A stretch of DNA of 64,000 nucleotides from Lagopus muta (GCF_023343835.1 NC_064433.1:67602032-67666031), one strand, 5' to 3'. Positions 35,826 through 49,364 are shown, counted from the first letter of the stretch. Notes: generated by a model from the sequence alone, not told the origin. Numbers and translations are program-made.

Positions 35826-36330
35826 TAGAAGCATTAAGGTTGGAAAAGACCTCTAAGATTGTCTAGTCCAACCGTCTGCCTACCACCAATACTGCCCACC
35901 AACCATGTCCCTGAGTACTACATTTACCTTTTCCTTAAACACCTCCTCGGGCAGCCGGTTCCAGTGCCTGACCACTCTTTCAGAGAAGAAATTTTTCCTA
36001 ATATCCAATCTGAACCTTTTCTGGTGCAACTTGAGGCCGTTTCCTCTCGCCGTTACCCAGGAGAAGAAGCTGATGCCCACATCACCATTACCTCACTCCA
36101 GGAAGTTGGAGCTCTCCCCTGGGATGTGCTCTCCCCTGAGTCTCATCCAGACTGAACAAGCCCTCTTCCCTCAGCCACTCCCCATAAGATTTGTGCTCCG
36201 AACCCCTCACCAGCTTCACTGCTCTTCTCTGGACACACTTCAGGGCCTCAATGTCTTTCTTAAAATGAGGGCCCAAAACTGAACACAGTACTCAAGGAAG
36301 GACAGGATCACACCAGCCCCTCTGCTGCGA
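35822..36330 (-). repeat. CR1 LINE 3' end, minus orientation
   Basis: Begins 'agtcatagaagcattaaggt', followed by 'gtctagtccaaccgtctgcc', 'cgggcagccggttccagtgc', 'cctaatatccaatctgaacc', 'ttgaggccgtttcctctcgc' and 'aaactgaacacagtactcaa'. It abuts the CpG island directly. Well preserved. Confidence 0.92.
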
Positions 36331-38487
36331 AGGGCAGGGGTCACAAAGCAGCACAGCCAACCACATGTGAGGCTATAAAATCAATTAAAAAAAAAAGGGG
36401 GGAAAGGAGAAAAGGAAAAAAAGAGAGAATCGCAGCTTACCTGATGAGTGTTTTGCATATTGCAAAACAAGAGATACCTGCCCTGAGGTGGGAGGAAATT
36501 CTGCCTGAATCATTCTTGGCAAATGACTGCTCCACAGGTTCTCAATGAGCACTGATAAAGGGAAGTGTGGCCTTTGTTTGGAACAGCACCGCCGGTACAG
36601 CCATGGGGGGACATCACTGGTGATTTTTGGATGCAGGTTGGCCAATAAAAGGAGCGATGCAGGCAGAGCTGACCCACCTAGAACTCAGCCCCAAGTCTGT
36701 TAGCTATGCCCCAGCACCGCTGTTGGTGGCTAGCCTGTCATAGCGTGTTGCTGTGTGTTACAGAACACCCGTAAGAAACATTTTTATGAAAGCAATTTTG
36801 ACATTCCTTAAACAAAACAAAAACAAAAATATTTTCCCAGGAGTGAAGCAATCTAAAACCACTTCTTTTTTTTTTTATTTATTTCTTTTTCCAGGAATAA
36901 CATTACATTGCTTCTTTCCTAACACCAGGCCCGAATCCAGTTCGAAGTTAAAGTGGATTTCAAGTTATTTTTCACTGCCAGAGCCACCACCAACTCTCTG
37001 CCTTCCTTGGCTGCCCCAAGGCCAACACTCAGAGGACAGGGACACAGTACACTCGTGGGGACCCCTATGGTGCTGGCCCTGTGCATGTAGCAGAATGAGA
37101 GTGGGGCCACTTGTTGTGGGAAGCTCACAGGCAGAACTCACCTGCATGAGCACATGGGACTGTAGGTTGCCGCCCTCAGTAGGTCCCTTTGACCCTACAA
37201 AGGGCCTGTGGCTTGCTTAGCCAGATCTCCAGGCAAAGGAAGGAATGGGCTGTCTATGCTAGCAGGCGCTCACCCCTCAAAGTGGAGCTGCTGGAACAAA
37301 CAGTGCTGGCAGATACGGAAAATCCCTTTTAGAAGCATTAGCACGGTGCTCTCAGGGCGGTATCGCTTTTATCGATGGGAACTTGCCAAATCGGTGTTGC
37401 CAATTGAGTCAGCTGTGGTTACAAGCAGTGTGTCCAGCAGATGGGTTAGAAATGAAAACATGATAATAGAAGAGCAGGAACAGCAACGGTGCCTCCAGGA
37501 GAAGACAGAACCTCTGCTGCCCTAATCTTAAGCCAAGGGGAGCTCTGCTGCTGTGAGAATATAGCCTCCAGCTGGAGTAAGGGCCAGAACCCTCTGGCTG
37601 GCTGAAAAATGGTCCAAACACATCTCTGCTTCATGCTTCCCTCCTGAGGCTCGCACAGGCCAGCAATAAACATGAACAACTGCACCAGGGCTGTGCCTGG
37701 CTGCAGGGAGCTGCAGGAGGAGCGCTGGGCTGTGTGCAATGCGTGGATGCTTTCCTTTCCAGAATTTCCAGGGAAATTCTGCAGCTGGTAGCAATGGTCC
37801 AGAGCCCCACAACCACTGTACATCCACCAGGACCAGCAGGAGCTGTGCATCCCACTGCCGTTGCCAGTACCCAGCACTCCCCTACGCCTGCTCATGTCCA
37901 TCACCCACTGGGCATCTCTGTCTCCATATCAGGAGAGCAGCTGCACGCAGTAAAACATCCATGTGTCTCACAGCTCAAACTATAGTGGGATTGAGATGGA
38001 ATTAATGTGTCATATAAGGGGGGCAGCACCTCACAGTAGGTCGTACTCCTACTCTTACAGGAACAAAGGCCAATGATGAAGCCTTTTGTTTGATATCTTT
38101 AAGGATATTTGTTGATTTAAATATTACACTCAAAATATAAATTGCTCTTTAGTCTGAGGCTATTAAGGAATAAAACACATTTGGGACACTGTATGTACGT
38201 GGTTGCAAAAGGTCCATTTTCAACAGTCAGGCCAGCTTATCACTGATCTGCTGCTGCTGCAGGTCCCAATGCACCTTCCAGAAAGAGGATGGTCAGTTGC
38301 ACATGCTGGGACTTTAGTGCATCATTGCCACCATCATTAACATCAAGTTTCTCGTTGATGTTGATGCAACATGAAAAGAATATTTGCCATGCTGAACACC
38401 ACAGGATATCTGTCACTTGTCAGGATTAATTCCTAATGAGCTGCCTCCTTTTCCCACTGGCAGCATCACTGCTCTGGCTATGCTGAT
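36331..38487. other. Intergenic stretch with no recognised gene
   Basis: A purine-rich A/G tract lies at 36386-36427 and T-rich or A-rich tracts at 36810-36900. Overlapping open frames at 37.4-38.0 kb on both strands have no motif. Nothing else was recognised. Confidence 0.4.
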
Positions 38488-38700
38488 CACAGAATCACAA
38501 AATTGTAGGGGCTAGAAGAGGCTTCTGCAGAACATTGAGTCCAACCCCTGCTAAAGCAGGTTTCCTGCAGTAGATTACATAGGAAAGCATCCAGGAGGGT
38601 TTTGAATATCTTCAGAGAAGGAGACTCTACAGCCTCACTGGGCAGCCTGTTTCAGTGCTCCATCACCCTCACGCTAAAGAAGCTCTTCCTTGATGCCCAG
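38488..38700 (-). repeat. CR1 LINE 3' end, minus orientation
   Basis: Begins 'atcacagaatcacaaaattg', followed by 'agtccaacccctgctaaagc', 'ggttttgaatatcttcagag', 'gggcagcctgtttcagtgct' and 'aagaagctcttcctt'. This is the subfamily that uses 'bindend' style spacing different from the 16-19 kb copies. It is short. Confidence 0.82.
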
Positions 38701-39517
38701 CCTTTCCAAGCACAGGCTTGGGGCCTCAGTCCTAAAGACCATTGGGCAATGAAGGAGTGACCCTGCCATGTGCTAGCAGTGCCATGTGAGCCAGAGCACC
38801 ACACTGTCTGCACCAGGCAGAACTGACCTGCTCCAGTGTAATGGGGCATGTCAGCATGACTAAAAGACCCACCAAAATGCCAGGGAGAGCACTGTTAAGG
38901 AAGACTGTCACGGTTAGGCCTGGTTTCCTCCCCCTGAGGCAACCAATGCCAACAAAGAGCGCTTATCAAGTTTAAGGTAAGCATTTAACTAGGCAAACAG
39001 AGTCCTTTTGCTCCTACACAGAACTGGTCACCTTGATGGAGGTTTCCCTGGTATCCAGCAGGCTATGGACAGGTGTTTGGGATTAGGGACAATTTGCTGC
39101 TGCTCATCCTCCCCTAGAGGTTTAGTGTGCTGGAGGAAGCCGAATGGTCCCTCCAGCCCACTCCTGCCGCTGGCTTGCTTGTCTCCCCGAGCCTTGCCTG
39201 GGGCCTGGCCACCAGCAAGCACTGCTGGTTGGGTTTTCCATGCCTTCAGAGCAGGTGAAGTTCAAAGCAGATTTCCCACGTCACAATTTCCATTTCCCAG
39301 CTCCCTCATTTTGGGCACAGAGCATTGCTGGTTCTGAGTGCTGGATGCCAGCAGAACATCCATATCCTGGCCAGAAGCCATGGGGGGGCTTCAGCCACCT
39401 GCGGAGACCTGCCCCAGAAATGGCCCCAAACCATTGCAGGCAGCAGCTCACCACTGCCAGGAGCTTCATGGCCCTGGGGTGATCGCATGTGCCATCAGAG
39501 TGGGCAGGTGGCCAAGA

Positions 39518-39738
39518 TCAGCGGCTGTCACACTGGACTGGGCAGGACATTTTTCCTTCCAAGGGCCACAAAAAAACATGGGATGCTTTGAGGCGTGACG
39601 GGAGCTCTAAATGCCTTCCTTCTGTAGACCTGTTTTCTTGCAGCAAGTTTAAAAGCTGAAAAATATCGTCATCAGGAACAGTAGCAGTTTTCAGCTTTTC
39701 ATCCCTCTCCCCCGCACCCTCACAAATCCTCTCCACAC
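39518..39738 (-). other. Candidate exon of unknown gene with a degenerate GoLoco-like motif
   Basis: A good splice acceptor (ccttacag, AG at 39740-39739 on the minus strand) opens a 72-73 codon frame reading ERICEGAGERDEKLKT, then PDDDIFQLLNLLQENR and EGRHLEL. The spacing F..LL...Q..R......R..L recalls a GoLoco (G-alpha-i binding) motif, but the key DDQR is not present. There is no clear donor at the end, and no neighbouring exon proves a gene. Chance is a real alternative. Confidence 0.2.
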
Positions 39739-39823
39739 CTGTAAGGAAGAGCAGTTTTCTGAATTAAAATGAGGACTTCAGGTCCTTACTATTTATTTCT
39801 TTACTTATTTATTTTTTCCTTTA

Positions 39824-40210
39824 TTAATGCAGCACGGTTCTGTGGTATGTGGGCTTCAGGGGCTGTTGAGCTTCAGCTGGGGGATTGTGACATTCATGGG
39901 AAGTGGAGACCCATCTCTTTCTGAAGCAGGGATCAGCGCAAAGTGGCTCTGAAACCACTTGTAAAATGCTGTGTAGGTCCGCAGGCCACATTTTCTTTCC
40001 TTTCCCTGTAATGCCAGGGGAGTATCTTGCCAATGAGCCTGAGGCTGTCTGGAAAATGTCATCCAGCACATTATTTCCCTTGCCAGAGGGATATTTATAG
40101 ACAGCATAAATCATGTTGTCACGATCAAACCCTGTCAGGGAGGGCCCGCGGGAGCAAAGCATCTCCCCCAGCTCAGCAGGATTAGCAGAAACGGGGACAC
40201 CAATGACAGC
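39824..40210 (-). other. Candidate coding segment, unrecognised
   Basis: A minus-strand frame runs WEIAVIGVPVSANPAELGEM, then GFDRDNMIYAVYKYPSGKGN and NVLDDIFQTASGSLARYS. It has balanced composition, unlike the low-complexity shadows nearby, and follows an AG acceptor (aaacccag, about 40228). I do not recognise the family. It lies on the same strand as the candidate exon at 39518-39738 and upstream of it, so both might belong to one gene or transcript. No convincing donor was found. Confidence 0.22.
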
Positions 40211-42845
40211 AATTTCCCACCCACCAACTGGGTTTTCCTGCTTCTCCAGGACCCCATCTCACTGCACTGCCCAAATTCACTATGCTTTACTTTTTTTTCA
40301 CAAGCTGGGATGACCAACACTTTGTATTTGGACAATAACTTATAATTATATGAATAATTTCAACTGGGTTTCTCGCAGAAAGTGAGCCCCTTCCCCTCAT
40401 CTGAGCAATTCAACACTTTAAACATTTGAACATAACAGACATAATGAAACAACGCCTTCATCTTCTGGGAAGCACAATTCTTTGAGTTCTGGCCAGCTTT
40501 CATCACAGGCTGCCTGAATTTATTCATAGAAAAATAAACATGCATTTTTGATAAGCAAACATCTAAATCACCAAAATGGCACCAGTCCCCTGTGACACTC
40601 ATCAATAGCACTCACTGCAGCCCAGAATGCGATGCTATGGCCATGGCAACAATCTGAAGAACACACCTCTAACCCATGACAGCCAGCATCTCCCCAAATG
40701 CCCATGGCTTGGTTATGTGAAGGTCACTGGGTGGCTGTTTTACCACATGTGTCCATTCCATTGAGGTCTTATCATTTCAATGAGTGTAGGACATTAAGCC
40801 TTGGTGTGAATCCTCATGGGAGATGAAGAAGATTAGAAGGGACATTCAACTCTTCTGGAAGATGGACAGACCAGCTGACCAGCTGAGCTGGGTACCACCA
40901 GCACCTACTGTTCCACAAGGCCGCATTTTTTAGAGCCATCTTTAGAGCCACCTTTGCTTGGTGAGGCCACAGTGAGCCAAAGTTGGCAGCTGTAGGGCTG
41001 GCGATTACCAAGATGTGGTCAACATAGACCTCGATGGGGAACCCAGGGAAGTGGGAGGAGAGCAGGCAGGAAGTAGCATCCCCTAAGGAAGAGGTACAGC
41101 GGAGGATCACACCAGTGGGCAGTCATCTGGAGCTTGTTGCCGGAAGTGTGACTGCTAAACCCAATGGTCAAGATGTGCCACTACCACCAGCCCAGAGGAC
41201 AGGGAGAGAGGCCATGTAGACTCAGGCTGGCAGAGCCAAGGAAAATGAGAGTGAGCAACCAGAACCATTGATCTCTTCTCCCTGCTCAGCAGTAGGTAAA
41301 ATCAGAAGCAAGAGCAAAGCCTGGAGAACCCAGCCCTCCTTTCGGCCCAGGTGAATGCTGGTGGTGCACAGTGAGGCTTTGTACTTGGTGCAGAGAGGGA
41401 GTGAGGTTGACAGTGAACGTGGTGCTAGGAAAGTGAGTTATAAAACTTCAGCGAGAGTAGAAGTTCCAGAGCTGCAGAGCTGAGGCAGAACAATACTGCA
41501 ATGCAGCCACCTCCCACCTTCCAAACAACTCAGCTGCTTCTGGAGGCAGTTAATGGAGAGGGTCACCCCAGGCCAGGTCACCTTCAGCTCCCAGTCTGTA
41601 CAAGAAACTACTGCAAATTGCATCTGGTGCCAATGTCAGCTGTCCCACACATGGGACAGGGATGGAAAGTAGGAGTAGGAGATGGAGGGAGGGGGGAAAA
41701 TCAACTCACTGAGATAAGGAGGGCAAAGAAACTAAGGAGTGGCCCAATGAAACAGGGCTTACGCTGGAAAGGTCAACTGGCCAAGATGAAATGCAGGCAC
41801 ACTTGTACAAACTGAAAGTCTTCTTTCTAAGACACAGAAAGCAGGAATGCCTGATTTTACCTCAAAATGTTGACATGACATTTTGAATTTTTGGTGAAGA
41901 AAAGATGGTTGGTGGGACATGATCACAGTCAGTGGGACTTCTAGCACAGAGGAACAGCAATGAAGACCCTGTGTAGCCGAGTCTACAATAGATTAAGGAA
42001 AGTCTTGAGTCAACACAAGTGAAGGCAGGCTGCCAGCAGCTAATGTTTTCAGAAGCTACAAATAAAGTAGCAATTATCAGCAGAAAGCACACTTTCTTCA
42101 CTTCTAACAAACTGATCCTGCTGAGTTTTGGTCATCTCTGTGGCCATATTTCACACATGCTTTCTGTGCAAAGTTACAGCGATTTCAGTTATCAAGAGAC
42201 AGAAATAGAAAGCTGCAGGAACAGGCACTGAAGTATCTTAAAATCTCAACAAAGCAAATAAAACAGAAAACCATTTTAGCCAAGGCACCACAGTGCTGCT
42301 GTACATGTTCCATGCAGACTTGCCATCAACCCACTGTGCACACGTGCCTTCTCAAAAACTCTCCAGAAATAAAAAAGAGTGAAACCCACTTAGGCAGGGC
42401 CTGACTATCATTGACCCCCTGCTTTTTGGGGCTCCAGCACAACCTCTTCATCCCACACAACTTTTGTCTGGAGCTGCTCACAACCCATGTCCCACCACCG
42501 ATGTTTTCATTCTGTAACTTCATTGCCTTCCCTTACTTTGGGAGCATGCATTTTCTACCAGAAGATGATGCCTTGGAAGCCATTGGATGGAGCTGCCTGT
42601 TTGGGCCAGGGCTAGGCTGGTATTACTAAGGAGTATTAATGCCATTAGACAACAGGAGAAATCAAAGCACCATAAATACTCACAGGGTCCTAAAGATTTG
42701 ACTTCATAATGTTGAAAATAATTCTGAGAAAGAAGCCAGAGAGATTTAAGTGATAGAAGTGCTAAGGAACATGGGCTAGGACATAGAAAACAACAATATT
42801 TCATAACTGGAAAAAACAATTGCTTTGAGAATACTGCAGATAGAA
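40211..42845. other. Intergenic stretch with no recognised gene
   Basis: Only short motif-free open frames are present. No repeats that I recognise. Confidence 0.4.
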
Positions 42846-42849
42846 TATA

Positions 42850-42945
42850 GGGATACAGAATATAGGATATCCCTAGCTAGAAGAGATCCACAAGGATCAT
42901 TGAGTCCAACTTCTGGCTCCATGCAGGACCCCCCAAAAGAGTGAG
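42850..42945 (-). repeat. Short CR1 LINE 3' end
   Basis: The text 'cctagctagaagagatccac', then 'aaggatcattgagtccaact' and 'ccatgcaggaccccccaaaa', matches the extreme 3' end of a CR1 subfamily in reverse complement. Only about 90 bases remain. Confidence 0.7.
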
Positions 42946-43144
42946 GCAGGAAAAGAATGGAGTTGGGGAGAGGAAGAGAGCCTGATGAGAATGGACATGA
43001 CAGAAGGCAAAGATTTCTGAAGGATACAGCCCACGGTTGTCATAGCCCTGCTGAGAAGAAAAAAGAGATTTTAAAGACAAGGGAGTGAACAGGGACGTTT
43101 CTATAAGCCAACTTTGCCCATGACGTGGTTTCTGAGTCTGCGGC

Positions 43145-43470
43145 CCCAGAGCTGAGTGCTTCACACCACAGACCTGCATCTGCTACTTTCGTTCTCTCTT
43201 GGCTACCCCTGTCCTCCCCCCTCACCTGGTGCAGTCCTGTTCCCTCCCCCTGCCAGCAGCTGCACAAATGCTTCCAATTCTGTTTCCTAGGCCAGGACCG
43301 GTGAGCACTTACCTTGCCTTAGCTCTGCACTGTTCCCAGGCACAGTCTGGGGGCACCTCCAGCCCTGGATGGAAAGCAAACAGAAACTGAAAAGCTGTCG
43401 ACCAGCGCAAACAAAGGCAGGATTGGGTGCACCGGAACATGCAGGCAGGTGTGCACAGGGTGTGGGCTCC
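43145..43470. repeat. Local duplication, copy 1
   Basis: Direct-orientation similarity to 45525-45835. Shared blocks in the same order include 'ccctgccagcagctg', 'acaaatgcttcca', 'gtttcctaggccaggacc', 'caggcaca', 'gggcacct' and 'acatgcaggcaggtgtgcac'. Indels separate the blocks, so the duplication is not recent. No coding frame is conserved between the copies. Confidence 0.7.
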
Positions 43471-45524
43471 CATACAAGAGTTTTGGAGCAGAATGGAGGT
43501 TTCTAGTGGCAGTATTTTCCAGCCATTGTCAGCGTTTGTATGTGGGGATGCAGGGGGGTCATGGCCTCGCTTCTAGCCCATGCGTGGCAAACTTGTGTAG
43601 GGCCATGGCTGCCAATGCAGAGGACTGGGGCTGCTTTCTCCGAGCAAGCAGTGCTTTGCTATGGTTAAACCTTGCTTGCCCCTGACTGGGGAAGGAATCT
43701 GCAAGGACACAAGGAGAAGGGCTGTAATGTGCCCTGTGCATGCAGTGAGGGATGGGCAGGGGGAAACATAACCCAAAAAAGAAATTAAAAAAGATAAAAA
43801 TAAAATCAGAGTATGATTTTTCCATCACAAAGTACAGATCCACAAAACATTTTGTTTGTGCCAATAAACAAATGAGAAAATAAAAGGAAAGAATCTGAGA
43901 AAATGCAACTTATTCTGATCAGCCTTTCTGGTTTTCATCTAACTGTATTTAAAATGTTCCTCAGCTGAAAAGTCCTGGACAAGGAAGGGAAGAAAAGAAA
44001 GAAAAAGGAAAGCAAACATTGCCTCTTAGACTGAGCAAAGTATTTAGCTAGATTCAAAATGTGTTTTCTCCTTGTTTTTCCACCTGGTATTTTTTAATTG
44101 CCTTGAGTCATAGCAAAACTTTTCTCCTTTATTTTTTCTAAGCTAATTAAAAAGGGAAATTGTTCATACTGGCTCCATGTAGGCTGCACTACATCCAGCT
44201 TGATGGACCCAAGAGTCTCCATAAGAGCCTGCATTCACTCACAGTCATCGGCATCTGCATCACAACTTTGATGCTTCCCCAAAATTATGCTCTGGTTTAC
44301 TGGAAATCCTGTAAGATTTCAGAAACGTCCTTCTGTTACTCAGTATTTCTGGTATTAGATCTCCATCAGAAAGGCTGCAGCTGGAGGTAGATAAGCACAG
44401 GCATCCTCTCGCAACACTGGGACCTGTTACTGTGCATGGCCTCCACCAACATCACTGTCAGCTGCAGCTCCTCTTGTCCTCATGGCGCCCCACTGACTCT
44501 GAAATCAGCAGGGTCATTTGCTGTCCTGTCAGCAAGAATGATGTGCCAAGGGGATGAGTCAGAGCAGCCATCATTTTCCCCACTTCCCAACGTACCTTTG
44601 GGAAGGAGGAGGGCAATGACTGAGATGAAGGAAAAAATACTGTAAAAAACACACTATTAATTTCTGTCAGTTGCCTTTATCAGAACAACAGTTTAATACT
44701 GGCTAAAAGGTTTGCACATGCATTACTTAATATTTCTTCCAAAACTATGTTTTTCTCAAACCTCTTCCATGCCTTGGGGGTACATGCTTGCTCCTTTGGA
44801 CCACATGTCTTGCACATCTCATGTGCTCTTCAACTCTGTAGACTGACTTAGCAACTGCCTACAGAAAGTCCTGCTGTTGCCCACCAAAGCAGTGGGAACT
44901 TGATGCTCTGGCAATGCAGCTCCTTCCCCAGCTGCTTGGCCAAGAAGGCTCTCACACTGGACTCTATGGCCTTATTCCCACGTAGTGCAGCAGTGGTACA
45001 GGAAAGCTCAGAAGGCCTCAGGAAGAAGCATGCTCCAGGGTGTGTGCCGTATAAGCAAGAGCCAGTAGGGTATGAAAACACAGGCAAGAGATGGTGGGAG
45101 ATAATGACAGAAGGAGTGCAGTGAGCAGCAGGTTAGGAGGCTGTGGGACGCTCCAGGGACCCGTGCTCAGTCTCACCACAGCTAAAAACAAGTTAGTGCC
45201 AGGCACCCTGTACAATTGTATTCCTGATTGCTCACGGAAACATCCGCTGTTCAAAGCCACAAAAGATAATGGCTGTGGGAAAAAAGCTACACGAGCTTCC
45301 AGAAGTGTCATGGCAAAGCATCTCTGAAGAGGCAGCTAATTGAGGATAAGGAAGAGCTGAAATGGCACCTCAGTGGGATAACCACTGGGTTCAGCCCGGA
45401 AAGCAGTTAAAAACCCCCAAGTCTTCACAGTAAAACCCCTCCCCACACGAGGAGGCCATGAAGGCCCCGCCTCAGGCACACGTGTGGGCTCAGCACTGGG
45501 ACTGTGGCAAGTTTCCAGAAGCCA
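43471..45524. other. Stretch between the two duplication copies; no recognised gene
   Basis: Open frames are short and motif-free. A purine-rich tract lies at 43960-44020. No repeats were recognised. Confidence 0.4.
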
Positions 45525-45835
45525 AATTTTGTGTGCAATTCTTCACTTGACAGACCCACATCTACTACTCCCATCCTCTCTGGGCCTTCCCTGCTCTTCC
45601 GCTCTCCTCATGCAGTCCTACTCCTTTCCCCTGCCAGCAGCTGCTGCCACAAATGCTTCCAAGTCAGTGCCCACCCCAGCAGTATTGCCAGTTTCCTAGG
45701 CCAGGACCAGTAAGCATCTCCATGTTCTGTCCTCAGGCACATTCTGAGGGCACCTTCAAGCCTGGCTGGGCAAGCAAAGGCACGTTTGGGTGGCACCAGG
45801 ACATGCAGGCAGGTGTGCACATGATCTGCTGTGAC
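45525..45835. repeat. Local duplication, copy 2
   Basis: Partner of 43145-43470, about 2.4 kb away in the same orientation. It has an extra segment near 45660-45690 relative to copy 1, while copy 1 has an extra segment near 43380-43420. The end block 'acatgcaggcaggtgtgcac' is identical in both. Confidence 0.7.
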
Positions 45836-48800
45836 AGAAGGCCCTAGGCATGGAGTTTGGAGGATGTAAGGCCAGGCTGTGCCCACGAGGCTGCCAGAAG
45901 ACTGCAAACAACCACTGTCTCCAAGAACGAGCCATCCACAAAGATGGGACTCCAGAACCCAGTCATGCCATCGCACACATCAAGCATTTCTTACGCTCCA
46001 TCTTGGCCAGCCAAACTGCCTGCCAGTCAGATGGGGAAATGCCAGCCGTGTGAAAGGCACAGGAATGTGCAGATCATGGGAAAAAATGCTTTTGTTTACT
46101 TTAAATTTCCTCCAGTTTCACTAATAGCCTTGCAAGTAATCAAACGAAATATTTTAGTAATTTGCATCCTGTTGATGTATTTTGTCTCATTTTTCAGTTA
46201 GCTCACTCATCATAACAGTACTTTCAATTTTCAGTTTCTGTGAATTAGCACAGTTAGTATTTTTAACAAATCCGAACTCTGTTAAGATAAAATGAGTGTC
46301 AGCCCATTGCTCAGACACAGCCACACAGGTATGTAAGGCCTTGTATGTTAAAACGTCATTATGCCACAAACTGAACTTTGAGGGGAGGGGGGAACCACCA
46401 AAGAGTTTCTGCTAGAAAACTTCCTATTTTATTTTTTCTTTGTTTCTTTTTTTCACCATGTCTGAAGAATTTAATATTCGATAAAAGGAAAAAATCATTT
46501 CAAATGTTATTCTACACAAAAGTAGCCAAACCCTTTTTCTTTCCCCTATATTTCCCTATTTCCCCTTCAGATATGACTTTTTTTATTTCAGAAGAGCAAC
46601 GTTTTCAGTATAAACTCACAGATACATTTTTCTTCCCAACAGCAGGATGTTTGATTTCATTTAGCATCATGCTACATCCCTCATTTATGCCCAATCAGAT
46701 GAAAAAAAAATAGGGTGCTTTCACATTTCAAAGAGAGTTAAGGTCATTTTGGGTTTTGGTAACAGTGTGATGGTCTGGATAGGTTCTTCATAAGTCCTTC
46801 ATAAACCAAGTAATGATGGCAGTGCTTACCTTCAGCACCAGACTTCAGAGATAAACTGGAGCTCTCAGTGAACCTCAGGAGAGACTGCTCTCCATGCAGA
46901 GAAATCCTACCTTCATCTGCATTTATAGAAGCAGGACAGCAATGTCCAGGTTTCCTTACATCTCTGGACAACTGAGTGCTGCTGCTGAGTACCAGTGATG
47001 CAGTCAGCCCTAATGAAGAGTAGATCTGGCAGGTTGAGACTCTGAAAGCTTTCTTCAAATGTGACTGCAGCATTTTCCTGGAGGGAGGGCCCCTATAAAG
47101 CTGATTATTGCATTCATTACTGATGAATGCAGATGCTGGTGGTCTTTTCTCCTCACTGAACCTAGCAAAGGGTTTCAGAGAGCAAAAAAGTCCGAAGGAA
47201 AAAACATCAGCTTGTTTTTAAAATTAAGAGTACTTTGAGTGAGACATAAGCAGAGAAAAGTAAATTGTTCATTTCTCAGTGCAGCAGACAGGGAAAGGGC
47301 TTTTCCCTCAGCACACCCAGCAGCGATGACATCTCCCTGTGGCTGAAGACAGGTTGCTGTGACCACCTGCTTTCTCTTCACAAAGGATCAAGCCCCAGAA
47401 CAAACCAAACCCCACAACTGGTTTGCCTGTTTGGTGTTCCTTACCCATCTTGGTGTAAATCTGAGGGCCAAGAAGGCAAGAAAAGAAGGTGACACTTTCC
47501 CCAGGGCAGGAAAGTGTCACATACCTGGTTTGAAGCCAACAAAGACCACTTCCAAATCCATCATCAGAGAGCTATTACACAAGCAGCAGCACCTGTCTTA
47601 CCTTAGTAGAGCTTTTGGTTTGATGCCAGTTAGTCACTGTGGCACTCCTTGATGGATGTTTGGTCCAATTAAGATACTAGCTAGAAAAATTCACCTGTAG
47701 CCTTATGTTTCCTTCATTTTCTGATGTCAGAATACACCAGAGACGGAGTAGCATTTATATATATAGCAGTCATCGGGCTATTATACATCAGAAATGCAGT
47801 TCTAAGTCAGCATTTCAGTGTGATTACTATGCAGAGTAGTAAGTGTTATCTCAAACCCAAGTCTTGTAAGCGTAATGGGCTGCTTATTGACAGAGCTCCC
47901 TGATCAGTTAGACACTGTAGAATTAGGGGATAAAAATGTCTGGATAACAAACTAAAGGCATGAAAACACTGGCAATCTCTGTTTCCTTCTCTTTTCTTTG
48001 TTTTCACTAATAGATCCTGGTCTTTCCCTGCTATGGTCATGTTTTGTCAGGCAGCTGGTCTTTACAGATGGTGAAAAAGGAGCTTCTCCTAGCAACATCA
48101 CTGTGTCAACACCTTCTCCTTTTGTGCACAAAATCTTTGATGCACAGAGAGGATATTTTCAGTGCAATGGGATAGCAACACATACATCAATATTCATCAT
48201 TCCAGTATACACAGTGTTTCTGACCAAGCTGTTCTGTGAGTAACCCTCCAAGCACTGTACCATGTTCATCTCCCTAAGGATTTTGTCCCCATAAAAATGA
48301 CAGATACAGAAACCAAAATAAAGCAACATGAGTGTTATAATATAAACATATAAATGTATATATAAATACATAAATAAATAAATGCTGTGTTGTATTAACT
48401 CACTTGTAAGTTGATGAACCAGTGAAGAATGTGGTATACAAACTTCAGACTGCAGCGTCCTCTATTCTCATGCGATAGGATCCTGCAGTGTAGGATCTCC
48501 ATGTTCCCATCACCAAATTTGCCTCCTGCTTACCCACCCTCCTGTGTCAGCACCTTACAGACGCTCTTGCTGTATGTCTTCTCAAACCAGCCTGGCAACA
48601 ACATAATTATTTTCCCCATTCTTCATCATGGAAAACCACTCTTCCATACCAATCTCCCTGTTAAAATATCCTTTTGTAAACATATGGGGTGTCAGTCTGT
48701 AAGTGGTGGGGAGTAGATATCTGTATCATTTGAGGTGAAGTTGCTCCATGGGGCCCAGTCCAGATGCCCACTTGTAGATACTTCCAGTGCCCTTGTGCTT

Positions 48801-49275
48801 GTGATTGCTGACACAGCACTGCAGGACACCTCCCCCTTTTAGTGTTCATCACAGTAAACAGGCAAAGGAATGCGTCTCAAAGAGCAAGGTGCTTGTGAGT
48901 AGGTAACTGATGGGAAAGTGGTAGCTAAGGTACAGACATAGCTACTTTTAAGATCAGAACATGCTCTTAGACTAATGACGTGCAAAAAAAGCTGCAAATG
49001 AAGAAGTGCTGCAGAGCTTCAGTACTGAGCTGAAAGCCAACCTAAGGTGAAGGGAATTTCCAAATACTGCTCCTTTCCTTCCTTCCTCTTTAAAAGCAGA
49101 GAGGATCCTAAAGAAGTCTTGCAAAGCACGGGCATAACTGCTCTTGTCTGGTTTGCAGACAGGATACAAAGCACTCTAGTAGCCACTGAGCATCACACGG
49201 CCTCCGCAGGGCAACGCTTCTCTATTTTCACATCTTCTAGGTAAGAAAGCAACAACACTTAGCAATACTTAAAGC
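45836..49275. other. Intergenic stretch with no recognised gene
   Basis: No exon, RNA gene or clear repeat was recognised. A/T-rich microsatellite-like text occurs at 48340-48385. The longest frames (for example 45608-45976 minus, 122 codons) are opposite the duplicated block and carry no motif. Confidence 0.4.
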
Positions 49276-49364
49276 AAGGAGAATCCAACCTTTTGGCTTG
49301 CCTGGCCCTCACTGAGTGAAAACAAATTTTCTTGGGCCACATATTAAATATACAATGTATTTCA

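Noticed and set aside
47998-48243. 81-codon plus-strand frame with a hydrophobic end
   Set aside because: No family resemblance, no good splice acceptor at the right phase, and upstream DNA in the same frame is closed.
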